In this document: in pieces, positions 8,827 through 17,410 of the stretch | How the letters are laid out: the number at the start of each line of letters is the position of its first letter | Numbering within the stretch: the first letter of the stretch is position 1 | NCBI GenBank assembly: GCA_964441945.1 | Contig: CAYTWB010000001.1 | Location: 124,001 to 188,000, forward strand | DNA from: JADGQM01 sp964441945 | Lineage (GTDB): Bacteria > Desulfobacterota > Syntrophobacteria > Syntrophobacterales > Syntrophobacteraceae | Length of the DNA stretch: 64,000 nucleotides | Direction of reading: 5' to 3' | The notes under the pieces: generated by a model | What the model was told of the DNA's origin: nothing | Database searches by the model: none | The model's input: only the letters and a program-made list of their open reading frames with translations | Translations under genes and position numbers: made by a program

Positions 8827-9894
8827 ATGACGACGAATAAAATGATCTGGGTTGCGGGCCTGGCTGTCCTGATGATTCTGAGTGCTTCCGGAGTACCCGT
8901 GAGCTTTGGGGCCGGAGAGAAGCATCCCAATAAAGAGGCCGCCCCTGCGGCCGGCAGTAAAGATACGAAGAGGGAAAAAGCCGTGCTGCCCGACGATGAT
9001 GCGAAAAAGGAGAAGGTGGCGGTGGTCAATGGAACAGTAATCAGCCGGTCCGACTACGATGCGGAAATGGGCCGCTACGATAAGCAAATGGCCATGAGTG
9101 GACGCACTCCCAATCCTGCGGAAACGAGTGAGATGAAACAGCGGGTACTGGATGGCCTTGTCAATCGGGAGCTGCTCAGGCAGGAGAGCCAAAAGCAGGG
9201 CATCAGCGTCGATGACAACGAAGTCAACCAGCAACTGGCCACTCTAAAACAGCGGTTCTCAGGCGAAAAAGAATTCTCCGAAATGCTGACCAAGATGAAT
9301 ACTACCGAGGCTGCCCTCAAGGCACAGCTGCGTCAGGACCTGACCATCAGAAAACTGATCGATCAGCAGATAGCATCCAAAATAACCATTACTCCCGAAG
9401 AGATGAAAGCCTTCTATGACAGCCATTCGGAGCTCTTTAAAGCTCCTGAGATGGTGCGCGCCAGCCACATTCTAATCAAGGTGGGGCCAAACGCAACCGA
9501 TGCCGATAAAGCAAAGGCGCGTGAGCGCATCACAGCCATTCAACAAAAGATCAACAAAGGCGATGATTTTGCCGCGACGGCAAAGGAATCCTCGGAATGT
9601 CCCAGTGCAGCTAACGGCGGCGACCTGGACTATTTTCAGCGCGGCCAAATGGTTGCTCCTTTTGAGAATGCAGCCTTCAATTTGAAGTCCGGCACAATGA
9701 GTGACATCGTTGAGACCCAATACGGCTATCATTTGATCAAGGTAACCGACAAAAAGACTGCCTCGACCGTCCCGTTTGACGATGTTAAGGGAAAGCTTCA
9801 AGAGTATATGAAGCAGCAAAAGATCAACGAGCAGTTGACCCAGTATGTCGGGCAGCTGAAAAAGGGTGCCAAGATCGAGACCTTCCTGAACTGA
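8827..9894 (+). CDS. Exported parvulin-type peptidyl-prolyl isomerase (PpiC/SurA-like)
   Basis: A 355-aa periplasmic foldase. The N-terminus is a signal sequence (basic MTTNK, hydrophobic core to about residue 24), then a charged low-complexity linker. A SurA-type N-terminal helical domain follows (about 60-200, beginning VAVVNGTVISRSDYD). One parvulin domain spans about 208-310, from ASHILIKVG through GGDLDYFQRGQMVAPFE to YGYHLIKV. It isomerises prolyl bonds and/or chaperones outer-membrane or secreted proteins. The start at 8827 is preferred because AGAGGAG (8813-8819) lies 7 nt upstream; ATG 8821 is only 1 nt from that site. Confidence 0.88.
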   Translation: MTTNKMIWVAGLAVLMILSASGVPVSFGAGEKHPNKEAAPAAGSKDTKREKAVLPDDDAKKEKVAVVNGTVISRSDYDAEMGRYDKQMAMSGRTPNPAETSEMKQRVLDGLVNRELLRQESQKQGISVDDNEVNQQLATLKQRFSGEKEFSEMLTKMNTTEAALKAQLRQDLTIRKLIDQQIASKITITPEEMKAFYDSHSELFKAPEMVRASHILIKVGPNATDADKAKARERITAIQQKINKGDDFAATAKESSECPSAANGGDLDYFQRGQMVAPFENAAFNLKSGTMSDIVETQYGYHLIKVTDKKTASTVPFDDVKGKLQEYMKQQKINEQLTQYVGQLKKGAKIETFLN

Positions 9895-10002
9895 CCTGCT
9901 TCCATAAGGGTGCTTCCGGGTATTGACCGAACAGGAGGTACGACAGAGAGAGTCATGGAATAGGAAGCTCCAAATGGAAACAGGCTTCCCGGAGAATGCG
10001 TA

Positions 10003-11568
10003 ATGGGGCCGATTCAGTTCACCAGAACAGATCTGCAACAGATCAAAGCATTCAACATCTCCAAAGCTCAGGTCGAGGCCCAAATCGGACTGTTCCAAAA
10101 GCCATCTGCCTTCATGCACCTGAAACGACCATGCGTTCCGGGCAATGGGATATTCCGAATCGACACCGAGCAGTGCGGGCATTACCTGCAATCCCACGAG
10201 GAAGCGGCACGCAATGGTCGCTTCATCAAGTTTGTACCGGCTTCCGGGGCCGCCACGCGAATGTTCCAATCCCTTTTGCAGATCTACCATCTGCCTCAAT
10301 ACCTGGAACCGCAGGAATTGCATCAGAAGGCAGAATATGGTGTAGCCGTCGCTTCCGATTTTCTGAACTTTATAAATGCTATTCAACGGTTCGCCTTCGT
10401 TGAAGATCTGGAGAAGGCCCTGGCCAGAGACGGTTTGAATCTTCATTCACTCATTGCATCCTGCCGGTACCGGACCATCCTGGACTATCTCCTGACCGAT
10501 ATCGGCCTGAATTACGGCAGCCTGCCCAAGGGCTTGCTGAAGTTTCACACTCTCCGGGAAGGCAGTCGCACCGCCTTTGAGGAACACCTGGAAGAGGCTG
10601 TGCACTATGTTGCCGATGCGAATGGCCTGTGTCGAATCCACTTCACCATTTCTCCCGAGCATGAAGAGGGCTTTAGAAGGCTTTTTGAACAGGTTCGGCC
10701 GCAGTATGAAAAGCGGCATGGAGTCGTGTACCAGGTGACTTTCTCCCATCAGCAGCCTTCCACCAATACTCTTGCCGTGGACCTCGAAAACCGACCATTC
10801 CGAGACCGTTTCGGGCGTCTTGTCTTCAGGCCGGGAGGCCACGGCGCATTGATCAAGAATGTGAATAACCTTCAGGGAGATCTGGTCTACATTAAGAATG
10901 TTGACAACGTGGTCCAGGATCGTCTGAAAGACGAGATCGTCTTCTGGAAGCGGATTCTTGGGGGTTGCCTCGTGTCGGTCGAAGCATCGGTCCACGATCA
11001 TGTGAGACAACTCAAGAGCCGATTGTCCCCAAGTTCCGTGGAGCAGGCCGAGGGCTTTGCTGCAGAACGGCTTCTGGTACAAATCCCGGAAACCTATGCC
11101 ACGTGGCCTCTGAAAAAAAAGGGGGCCTTCCTCCAAAAGGAACTGGACCGGCCGATCCGTGTTTGCGGGGTGGTACAAAATGTGGGTGAGCCGGGCGGGG
11201 CCCCATTTTGGGTGGAAGACGGATCGGGTGAGCTTTCACTTCAGATTGTCGAGAAAGCTCAGGTGGATTTCGACTCTCCAGAGCAGCAGGAAATCTGGAA
11301 TGCATCAACCCACTTCAACCCGGTGGATCTGGTCTGTTCCCTAAGAAATCACGAAGGCAGGCCATATGCTCTGGAGCGCTACGTTGACCCTGATGCCGTC
11401 TTCATCTCTAAGAAGTCGATGGAGGGAAGAAGCCTGAAGGCGCTTGAACTTCCGGGTCTGTGGAACGGTGCCATGGCCGGGTGGCTCACGATTGTTGTGG
11501 AAGTTCCACGGATTACCTTTAATCCGGTCAAGACCGTTTTTGATCTACTCAGACCCGAGCACCAATGA
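10003..11568 (+). CDS. DUF4301 family protein
   Basis: A 521-aa protein matching the DUF4301 family, mostly known from Bacteroidota and some deltaproteobacteria; its function is not established. Visible landmarks are FVPASGAATRMF at about residues 77-88 (glycine/serine-rich, nucleotidyl-transferase-like), FRPGGHGALIKNVNNLQGDL at about 276-295, and IKNVDNVVQD just after. The GHGAL and NN/DN pairs look like active-site loops of a sugar-nucleotidyltransferase fold, but that is inference. GGAG lies 9 nt before the ATG. There are no membrane segments or signal peptide. It stands alone, ending 12 bp from the convergent cheX-like gene. Confidence 0.8.
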   Translation: MGPIQFTRTDLQQIKAFNISKAQVEAQIGLFQKPSAFMHLKRPCVPGNGIFRIDTEQCGHYLQSHEEAARNGRFIKFVPASGAATRMFQSLLQIYHLPQYLEPQELHQKAEYGVAVASDFLNFINAIQRFAFVEDLEKALARDGLNLHSLIASCRYRTILDYLLTDIGLNYGSLPKGLLKFHTLREGSRTAFEEHLEEAVHYVADANGLCRIHFTISPEHEEGFRRLFEQVRPQYEKRHGVVYQVTFSHQQPSTNTLAVDLENRPFRDRFGRLVFRPGGHGALIKNVNNLQGDLVYIKNVDNVVQDRLKDEIVFWKRILGGCLVSVEASVHDHVRQLKSRLSPSSVEQAEGFAAERLLVQIPETYATWPLKKKGAFLQKELDRPIRVCGVVQNVGEPGGAPFWVEDGSGELSLQIVEKAQVDFDSPEQQEIWNASTHFNPVDLVCSLRNHEGRPYALERYVDPDAVFISKKSMEGRSLKALELPGLWNGAMAGWLTIVVEVPRITFNPVKTVFDLLRPEHQ

Positions 11569-11580
11569 GAACTAAGAGCG

Positions 11581-12045
11581 CTATTTTTTATTGAAGGCCA
11601 CTTCGACTACAAACCCCCCATGTGGGGTTTCGAAGGGAATGGCCAGATGAGGTCCATTGTTGATATGAGAGATCGAATGGTTCTTCCCGGAGACAATGGT
11701 CGGGATCCCTGCCTGAAGTGAAATCCCCGCCTCGGAAAGCCTTCTTCTTGCATCACCGCAAATCATGTTGGTCAACTCTCCCACGGCATCCCGCAACTCA
11801 TCGTTGATCTCAGTCGCTTCAATTCCCAAAAGATTTCCCGTGATAGCCTTGATAGTGGACTCAGAAAAAGTCAGGGCCATAGATCCCCTGGCGGCCCCCG
11901 TGATTCCGATTATCGCGGAAACATCACCCAAAGCCAGCATATTCTTCTTGAGAAAGGGCTTTCCCGGAACCGGCTTGATTCGCGCCATCGTTGCCAGGAC
12001 ATGGATCGTTGCCGTCAGGAAGGGGTTGATCAGACTGGTATCCAT
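11581..12045 (-). CDS. CheX-like chemotaxis phosphatase family protein
   Basis: A 154-aa CheX/CheC-type protein. The fold is recognised from IIGITGAARGSMALTFSES, the helix with the catalytic E..xN pair in DAVGELTNMICGDARRRL, and the final strand AIPFETPHGGFVVEVAF. CheX dimers dephosphorylate receiver domains such as CheY-P. The gene lies 25 bp downstream of a receiver-PAS-kinase gene on the same strand, so that receiver is the likely substrate. ATG at 12045 is chosen because GAGGAG is 8 nt upstream; a GTG at 12051 is too close to it. No other che genes are in the window, so a non-flagellar role is likely. Confidence 0.82.
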   Translation of the reverse strand: MDTSLINPFLTATIHVLATMARIKPVPGKPFLKKNMLALGDVSAIIGITGAARGSMALTFSESTIKAITGNLLGIEATEINDELRDAVGELTNMICGDARRRLSEAGISLQAGIPTIVSGKNHSISHINNGPHLAIPFETPHGGFVVEVAFNKK

Positions 12046-12070
12046 ACTCACTACTCCTCAGTTCAGTTAT

Positions 12071-13570
12071 CTATTCAGCCGGGTTGTGCTCGATTCTATC
12101 GCAAGAGGCGGCCGGGAGTGTTTCACAGCTCGAGCAGGGCGGTTTTGGCAGGGAGATAGTAAAGACTGCCTCCCTCTCTTGTTGCGCAAATGACAGGAGC
12201 CCTCCGATACTCTTGAGCAGACGATAGGATAGAGCCAGGCCAAGGTAATGGCCCCCTTCATCGAACGGCAGGAAGAGAAGCTCGGGGTCCTTGATCGGTC
12301 TTTCAATCAGGCTTTTGAAATCCAGGTGAGCATTCTGGTCGCTTTCATAGCTTTTGACAGTCAGGTGGCCGCCCTTCCCCATGCTCTTGATTGCATTGCG
12401 GATCAGGTTGATGCATGCCTGACTCAAGATGTCGCGGTCTCCGCAGGCTTCCGGTTGCTTAGGATGCAGATCCAGCCGGATCGCAACCGCCTTCTGTTCG
12501 ATTTCAGGAGAAAGCAGATCCAGGCACTCTGCAACGACTGCATTGAGGGAACACTCCTCGCAACGCGTTTCCACCGGCTTGAGGTAGTTGGCAATTCTGC
12601 CCAGGATCTTCTCCAGGCGCTGTGACTCGCGCAAAATAATGTCAACCTCGGGCAGGTCCGAAGCCTTCTTTTTCAGACGCCTCGCAAACCCTCCTATCGC
12701 AACGAGAGGATTGCGGATTTCATGGGCGACCTCTGCAGAGATGGCGCCCAGTGTCTTGAGCTTCTCCTTCTGAACCAGGGCCCTTTCCAGGAAGACGCGG
12801 TCCGTGATATCCACAATGATGCCTTCCAGCCTTTCGGTTCCATGGTCTTCCTCAGAGCCGTATGCGGGAATGGACTTGACTATGGCGTTGATGAGGTGGC
12901 CATTTTTGTGAATCAAGCGGGATTCGGCTGAAAAAGGTGGCCCCCCCGGCTCAAAGCTCGCTCTCAGCAGTTTTGTAATGCGATCCCGGTCTTCAGAATG
13001 TATCCGGTCGAGGAACCAATGCGGGTCGCTGACGGCTTCTTCCGGGGTGTAACCCAGTATTGCGGAACAGGTCTGGTTAACAAAATCGACCCGAAAATCC
13101 CTGCGGAGAACATAAATGAGAAGCGGAATATTCTGCACAAGGTCGGTGTATCGTTGTTCGGCCAGTCGGATCTGTCTTCTCAGCATCTTCCGTTCCTGGA
13201 AACGCTTCAAACAAAGACTCAGCTCACCCAGGCTAAATGGTTTTCTCAGATAGTCGTATGCTCCGACTTTGATGGCCTGAACCGCATTGTCAACCGTACC
13301 GGAGCCGGTCACAAACACAACTTCCCGCTCGGGAACACTCTCTTTCAGCCTGGCAGCCAACTCCAGACCGTTCATATCGGGCAGATTGATATCCACGAAA
13401 GCCATGCCAAAAGTCCTTCCTTCAGTGGACATCAAGGCATCCCCAGCATCCTTGCAGACAATGGTCTCATATCCCTCCAAAGACAGGAACTCCGAAAGCA
13501 AGTCGCAAACCATGGGGTCATCATCGACCACCAGTATTCGTTCCGTGGAATGCTCTTCGATTGTTGTCAC
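12071..13570 (-). CDS. Receiver-PAS-histidine kinase hybrid with a degenerate ATP-binding domain
   Basis: A 499-aa cytoplasmic signalling protein. The receiver domain (about 10-125) has the acidic pocket VVDDDP, phospho-acceptor D60 in AFVDINLPDMNG, T88 and K110. PAS follows (about 140-255), then HisKA with the H-box EVAHEIRNPLVAIGGF (about 285-300). The ATPase region has an N-box (NLIRNAIKSMGKGG) and a G2-like GGHYLGLALSYRLLKSIGG. The G1 box (DxGxG) is not recognisable: the expected stretch reads AHLDFKSLIERPIKD. GTG at 13570 is chosen because GGAGG lies 7 nt upstream; an upstream in-frame start at 13648 lacks this. It is co-oriented with the cheX-like gene. Confidence 0.85.
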   Translation of the reverse strand: MTTIEEHSTERILVVDDDPMVCDLLSEFLSLEGYETIVCKDAGDALMSTEGRTFGMAFVDINLPDMNGLELAARLKESVPEREVVFVTGSGTVDNAVQAIKVGAYDYLRKPFSLGELSLCLKRFQERKMLRRQIRLAEQRYTDLVQNIPLLIYVLRRDFRVDFVNQTCSAILGYTPEEAVSDPHWFLDRIHSEDRDRITKLLRASFEPGGPPFSAESRLIHKNGHLINAIVKSIPAYGSEEDHGTERLEGIIVDITDRVFLERALVQKEKLKTLGAISAEVAHEIRNPLVAIGGFARRLKKKASDLPEVDIILRESQRLEKILGRIANYLKPVETRCEECSLNAVVAECLDLLSPEIEQKAVAIRLDLHPKQPEACGDRDILSQACINLIRNAIKSMGKGGHLTVKSYESDQNAHLDFKSLIERPIKDPELLFLPFDEGGHYLGLALSYRLLKSIGGLLSFAQQEREAVFTISLPKPPCSSCETLPAASCDRIEHNPAE

Positions 13571-13744
13571 TGTGACACCTCCACGCACAGCCTCCCGAAG
13601 CCGAACTCCGTTCTTCTCGTGGTTGCACTGCGGAATCGCAGACCGCAAGGGGAATGATACGATACCGGAAGTCGCCTCTTCACTGTGGCCGTGATCTGGT
13701 CCAGGCCTTCATCCGGTTGTATCACTCATCAGTATCTACGCTCC

Positions 13745-14821
13745 TCAATGATAAACAAGCGGCCGAAGGGCCTTGCGCCTGCGGATGGCCTCAAGCACCC
13801 CGACGGTGCCAGTCATCATATTATCACCCAACGGCGCCCCCATTATCAAAGACAAACGGGTCTTTTCGAGTATGCCGCGCTTCGGGCCGCTGGCAACAAT
13901 GGTCTCAACCAAATCGAACCCCACAGCCTTCCGAATGTAGGACCCGTGTCCTCCTTCTTCGAGGATTCGCCGGTGTTCCAGCTTTCCATCCGCCAGTTCC
14001 ACTACCAGTGATTCCAGCCGTTCCAGAGTGATGTCCCGGGTGTGATACTCAAAAAAGCCTGCAATTTCACCATGATCCATAGTTGCACCGATGGTATGGG
14101 AGGTGGCGATGTCGAGCACGATTACCCGCCCCCTGAGCTCCGCCTGGGAATCCAGAGATGCACCAAGGATTGCCGCCATACCGCTGTCCATAACGAAGAC
14201 TTCATGGGTTGGCAGCCTCTCTCCAAGCTGCAAGAGGGACCTCAGGCGATTGAAGGTTTTCGGCAGATCATCCTTCCCAAATAACAGGGCATGGGGAAAA
14301 GGGTTTTTGTCCAGCCGCTCTTTAAAGGCAACATGCCGGTAGTCAAGGTGAGACACGCCCGCTGGGGGCATGCCGTGATCCTGAGCGCACAGACCCACTA
14401 TATCAAATTCAAAAGGAACGCCCAGACCCTCTATGATTGACTTCAGCCGTTCTATCTCAATGTCGCCAATGAGCAGATGGTGATATGTCGAGTCGTGCCG
14501 CAGGGTTTCAGCCTCGTCATCCTCCAGAACCGTGATCCCCCAGGACCTGACCTTCTCCGTATCGTGATTCAGGGTCAGCGATGCAGAACGGGACATGACC
14601 ACACCCTCCTGCACCGCACGTTCCTTGAGGACATGAGTGAGAGGACCGCCTCCCATCTCGCACCCCGTCACCAGAAGGCGGCCGGGGATACCGGCAACCC
14701 TCTCGGCCAGTTCCAAAACAGGGGATTTCGCAACAGCCTTGTAATGCTGGCGTGATTCCTCATCGAAATAGAGGATATCCATCGTTCCCGCACCGATGTC
14801 AACAATCAAGGACCTGCTCAT
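13745..14821 (-). CDS. DUF1786 family protein (ASKHA/actin-like ATPase fold)
   Basis: A 358-aa protein matching DUF1786, which databases label 'putative pyruvate formate-lyase activating enzyme' without evidence for that activity. It has no CxxxCxxC radical SAM motif. It does show two ASKHA-type phosphate loops, LIVDIGAGTMDILYFDE at about residues 5-21 and VIVLDIATSHTIGATMDHG at about 225-243. This suggests an ATP-binding actin/hexokinase-like fold. ATG at 14821 follows AGGAG by 9 nt; an upstream in-frame start (14917) would add a poorly supported leader. It is a single minus-strand gene, divergent from the metallo-hydrolase at 15023. Confidence 0.75.
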   Translation of the reverse strand: MSRSLIVDIGAGTMDILYFDEESRQHYKAVAKSPVLELAERVAGIPGRLLVTGCEMGGGPLTHVLKERAVQEGVVMSRSASLTLNHDTEKVRSWGITVLEDDEAETLRHDSTYHHLLIGDIEIERLKSIIEGLGVPFEFDIVGLCAQDHGMPPAGVSHLDYRHVAFKERLDKNPFPHALLFGKDDLPKTFNRLRSLLQLGERLPTHEVFVMDSGMAAILGASLDSQAELRGRVIVLDIATSHTIGATMDHGEIAGFFEYHTRDITLERLESLVVELADGKLEHRRILEEGGHGSYIRKAVGFDLVETIVASGPKRGILEKTRLSLIMGAPLGDNMMTGTVGVLEAIRRRKALRPLVYH

Positions 14822-15022
14822 TCGGCCTGCTCCTTTCAGGTTGCCGGCAAAGCCCGGCTCAGGAGGGTTGGCCCCACCCTCAAATTGAACGAATGTGGAA
14901 AAGTCCCGGCAACTCATGTATCATAGAAACGAGTTGATTTGCTCGGATTTTCTCCAACTACCCGGTCAGTCACCGACCGCTGACCACAAACCGACAACCA
15001 ATGCCAAACAAGGAGGTCCACC

Positions 15023-15757
15023 ATGTTTAAACTGCTCGCCTTAGCCTGCTTGATGATCATCATCCATGCCTTCTCCGCCCACGCTCAGAAATATGAAACC
15101 GATGTTTTCGAAACAGCCGCCGGCAGCCTGAGAATTACCTTCTTCGGACATGGTTCACTGATGTTCGAATTCGGAGACAAGACGGTCTACGTCGATCCTG
15201 TGAGCCAGTACGCGGATTTCAGCCAACTCCCCAAAGCGGATCTCATCCTTCTGACCCACGAACACTTTGACCACATGGACCCGAAAGCCCTCGGTCTATT
15301 GCGCATAGACAAAACTGCGATGATTGGACCGCAGGTCTGTGCAAAAGGGGCGCCGAGGATCATCGTATTGCACAATGGCAATGTGCAAACCCTACTTGGG
15401 CTGACTATCGAGGCGGTGCCCGCGTACAACATCGTCCATATGCGCAGCCCCGGGCAACCCTTTCATCCCAAGGGCGTTGGGAATGGATACGTGATCACCT
15501 TCGGAAACAAGCGGGTCTATGTGGCTGGAGATACCGAAAACATTCCGGAAATGGCGCATTTGAAAGGGATTGACATCGCCTTTCTACCCATGAATCTTCC
15601 CTATACGAATACTCCCGAGATGGTGGCCGATGCTGCAAGAAAGTTCCGTCCGAAGGTCCTTTATCCCTATCACTTCAGCGACACAGACACATCGAAGATC
15701 CTGGATCTGCTCAAAGATGACAAAGACATTGAGGTGCGCATACGCAAATTGAGCTGA
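15023..15757 (+). CDS. Exported metallo-beta-lactamase-fold hydrolase (UlaG/COG2220-like)
   Basis: A 244-aa MBL-fold enzyme. A signal peptide covers about residues 1-21 (hydrophobic, ending SAHAQ), so the protein is probably periplasmic. Zinc ligands are H79, H81, D83 and H84 in LLTHEHFDHMD, followed by YVAGDTENIPEM (Asp ligand) and a terminal YPYHFSD (His ligand). It resembles the L-ascorbate-6-phosphate lactonase/UPF0173 branch, but the substrate cannot be deduced. A strong AAGGAGG lies just before the ATG. It is transcribed away from the DUF1786 gene. Confidence 0.85.
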   Translation: MFKLLALACLMIIIHAFSAHAQKYETDVFETAAGSLRITFFGHGSLMFEFGDKTVYVDPVSQYADFSQLPKADLILLTHEHFDHMDPKALGLLRIDKTAMIGPQVCAKGAPRIIVLHNGNVQTLLGLTIEAVPAYNIVHMRSPGQPFHPKGVGNGYVITFGNKRVYVAGDTENIPEMAHLKGIDIAFLPMNLPYTNTPEMVADAARKFRPKVLYPYHFSDTDTSKILDLLKDDKDIEVRIRKLS

Positions 15758-15874
15758 TCGATCGAGCCGCCGGTCTTTGCCATGCAAACGACTGGAGATC
15801 TGCTGAACCCTACCCGTGAGGGCCTGCCCTCTCACAGTAAACGATCCGGACCCATGAACGAAATGGAGGAGGAA

Positions 15875-16459
15875 ATGGTTGTGGCCCAAAGAGTTATGGT
15901 CATTCTGGGAAGCCCTCGAAGGAATGGAAATAGTGCCATTCTGGCGGACCAGGTTGCTGAAGGAGCCAGAAATAAGGGAGCGGCAGTAGAGAGCTTCTAT
16001 CTCAATGGCCTAAACCTCAAGCCGTGCCAGGGCTGTGAAAGGTGTCAGCAGGGCGATGCGAATGGATGCGTTGTCGACGACGACATGCATCGAATCTATC
16101 CCGTGCTGAGAGAATCCGATTCGATTGTAATAGCCAGCCCTGTGTACTGGTTCAATGTGTCCGCTCAAACAAAGGTCTTCATTGATAGACTTTTTGCCGT
16201 TGGGGTCGGAAAGAAAAATCTTCTTGCGGGCAAGAAGTTCGTCATCATTTTAACCTATGGAGATGCGGACCCGTTTGTTTCCGGGGCGGTGAATGCCCTG
16301 AGGTCCTTCCAGGACATGTTCCGGTACCTCGGTGCAACGATTGAGGGCATGCTCTATGGAAGTGCCTTCGATGCCGGAGAGATAAGAAACAATGCGGACC
16401 TGATGGAAAGGGCATATCTGTTGGGAAATCAGCTGGCTACAGGGCCTCTTGAGAAATGA
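15875..16459 (+). CDS. NADPH-dependent FMN reductase / flavodoxin-fold protein
   Basis: A 194-aa flavodoxin-like reductase. It begins MVILGSPRRNGNSAILADQV, the FMN phosphate-binding loop, then a cysteine cluster CQGCERCQQG typical of the iron-sulfur-flavoprotein-like branch. VIASPVYWFNVSAQTKVFIDR follows as the flavin-contact loop. It transfers electrons from NAD(P)H or ferredoxin to an unknown acceptor. ATG 15875 is chosen for the GGAGGAGG just upstream; ATGs at 15854 and 15863 are alternatives. Its TGA overlaps the ATG of the next gene (ATGA), so the two are translationally coupled. Confidence 0.88.
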   Translation: MVVAQRVMVILGSPRRNGNSAILADQVAEGARNKGAAVESFYLNGLNLKPCQGCERCQQGDANGCVVDDDMHRIYPVLRESDSIVIASPVYWFNVSAQTKVFIDRLFAVGVGKKNLLAGKKFVIILTYGDADPFVSGAVNALRSFQDMFRYLGATIEGMLYGSAFDAGEIRNNADLMERAYLLGNQLATGPLEK

Positions 16460-17172
16460 AATCCCCGGCAAGAGTTGAAGAAATCCGTGGGAGATTGCAG
16501 GCGCTTGGTGATCCGCAAAGAGCACAGGCGCTGCAGAGATTCTTCAAGACCGGACCGGGGGAATACGGTGAGGGAGACATATTCCTTGGCATCTGCACCC
16601 CGGAGATCAGGAAGCTGGTCATACAATACCAAAAACTCAGTCCTGGGGAAACGCTTTGTCTGCTACAGTCTTCAATCCATGAATCGAGGGCGCTGGGACT
16701 CGCCATCCTGGTTCGAGCCTACTCGCGAGGAGATGCTGCTCTGCAAGCAGAGATCTATGACCTCTATCTTCAAAACACACGGTTTATCAACAGCTGGGAC
16801 CTGGTGGACCTTTCAGCCGAGCACATCGTGGGCCGCCATTTGAGGCATTCAAGCAGAGCACCCCTCTACACCCTGGCTGGATCGAAACTGCTATGGGAAC
16901 GCAGAATTGCCATAATGGCAACTTTCCACTACATCAAGCACAGTGACTTTGCCGAGACACTGCAACTTGCCCGTATCCTGCTTCAAGATCCGGAAGACCT
17001 GATTCATAAAGCAGTGGGCTGGATGCTCCGAGAGATCGGCAAGCGAGATCGGACAACGGAGGAGGGTTTCCTGAAGACCCATTACCGATCCATGCCGCGA
17101 ACCATGCTGCGCTATGCTATCGAAAAATTCCCCGAAGATCTGCGGCAAGACTATCTTAAAAGCAAGGCTTAG
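16456..17172 (+). CDS. AlkD-like DNA alkylation repair protein
   Basis: A 238-aa all-helical HEAT-repeat protein of the AlkC/AlkD family, which removes N3- and N7-alkylated purines without base flipping. The AlkD functional residues appear conserved by alignment: W114 and D118 in FINSWDLVDLS (AlkD W109/D113), R149/R150 in LWERRIAIMA (AlkD R148), and W189 in AVGWMLREIGKRD (AlkD W187). It overlaps the FMN reductase by 4 nt. An inverted palindrome and a promoter follow it, marking the end of this two-gene unit. Confidence 0.88.
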   Translation: MKSPARVEEIRGRLQALGDPQRAQALQRFFKTGPGEYGEGDIFLGICTPEIRKLVIQYQKLSPGETLCLLQSSIHESRALGLAILVRAYSRGDAALQAEIYDLYLQNTRFINSWDLVDLSAEHIVGRHLRHSSRAPLYTLAGSKLLWERRIAIMATFHYIKHSDFAETLQLARILLQDPEDLIHKAVGWMLREIGKRDRTTEEGFLKTHYRSMPRTMLRYAIEKFPEDLRQDYLKSKA

Positions 17173-17194
17173 CTGACGAGCAATGCCGCTGTGA

Positions 17195-17208
17195 GAGAAC
17201 CGGTTCTC
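17195..17208. repeat. Perfect 14-bp palindrome
   Basis: GAGAACCGGTTCTC is a perfect loopless palindrome lying 23 bp after the AlkD-like stop and about 95 bp before the predicted protease promoter. With no loop and no T-tract it looks more like a dimeric regulator site than a terminator. The regulator is unknown. Confidence 0.4.
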
Positions 17209-17301
17209 ACCAATTACGCCCCGGTGGACTCGAAGGGTTTTTCTTATCTGCCTGACAAGCGGTCATGCGCCCCCCTGCCCTGCTCTAACCCCGCATCCCA
17301 C

Positions 17302-17330
17302 TTGAATTCTCATGAGTAGATTGATATATG
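17302..17330 (+). promoter_or_regulatory. Sigma-70-type promoter for the papain-like protease gene
   Basis: TTGAAT (17302-17307), a 17-bp spacer, and TATATG (17325-17330) lie in an AT-rich stretch about 80 bp before the protease ATG. Only consensus similarity supports it. Confidence 0.55.
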
Positions 17331-17410
17331 AAATCAAAATAAGATCACAAGCATTTGTGGACTGGTTTTAAGAATAACCAAGAGCGGACATTCAAAGGGA
17401 AGGAAAAACT

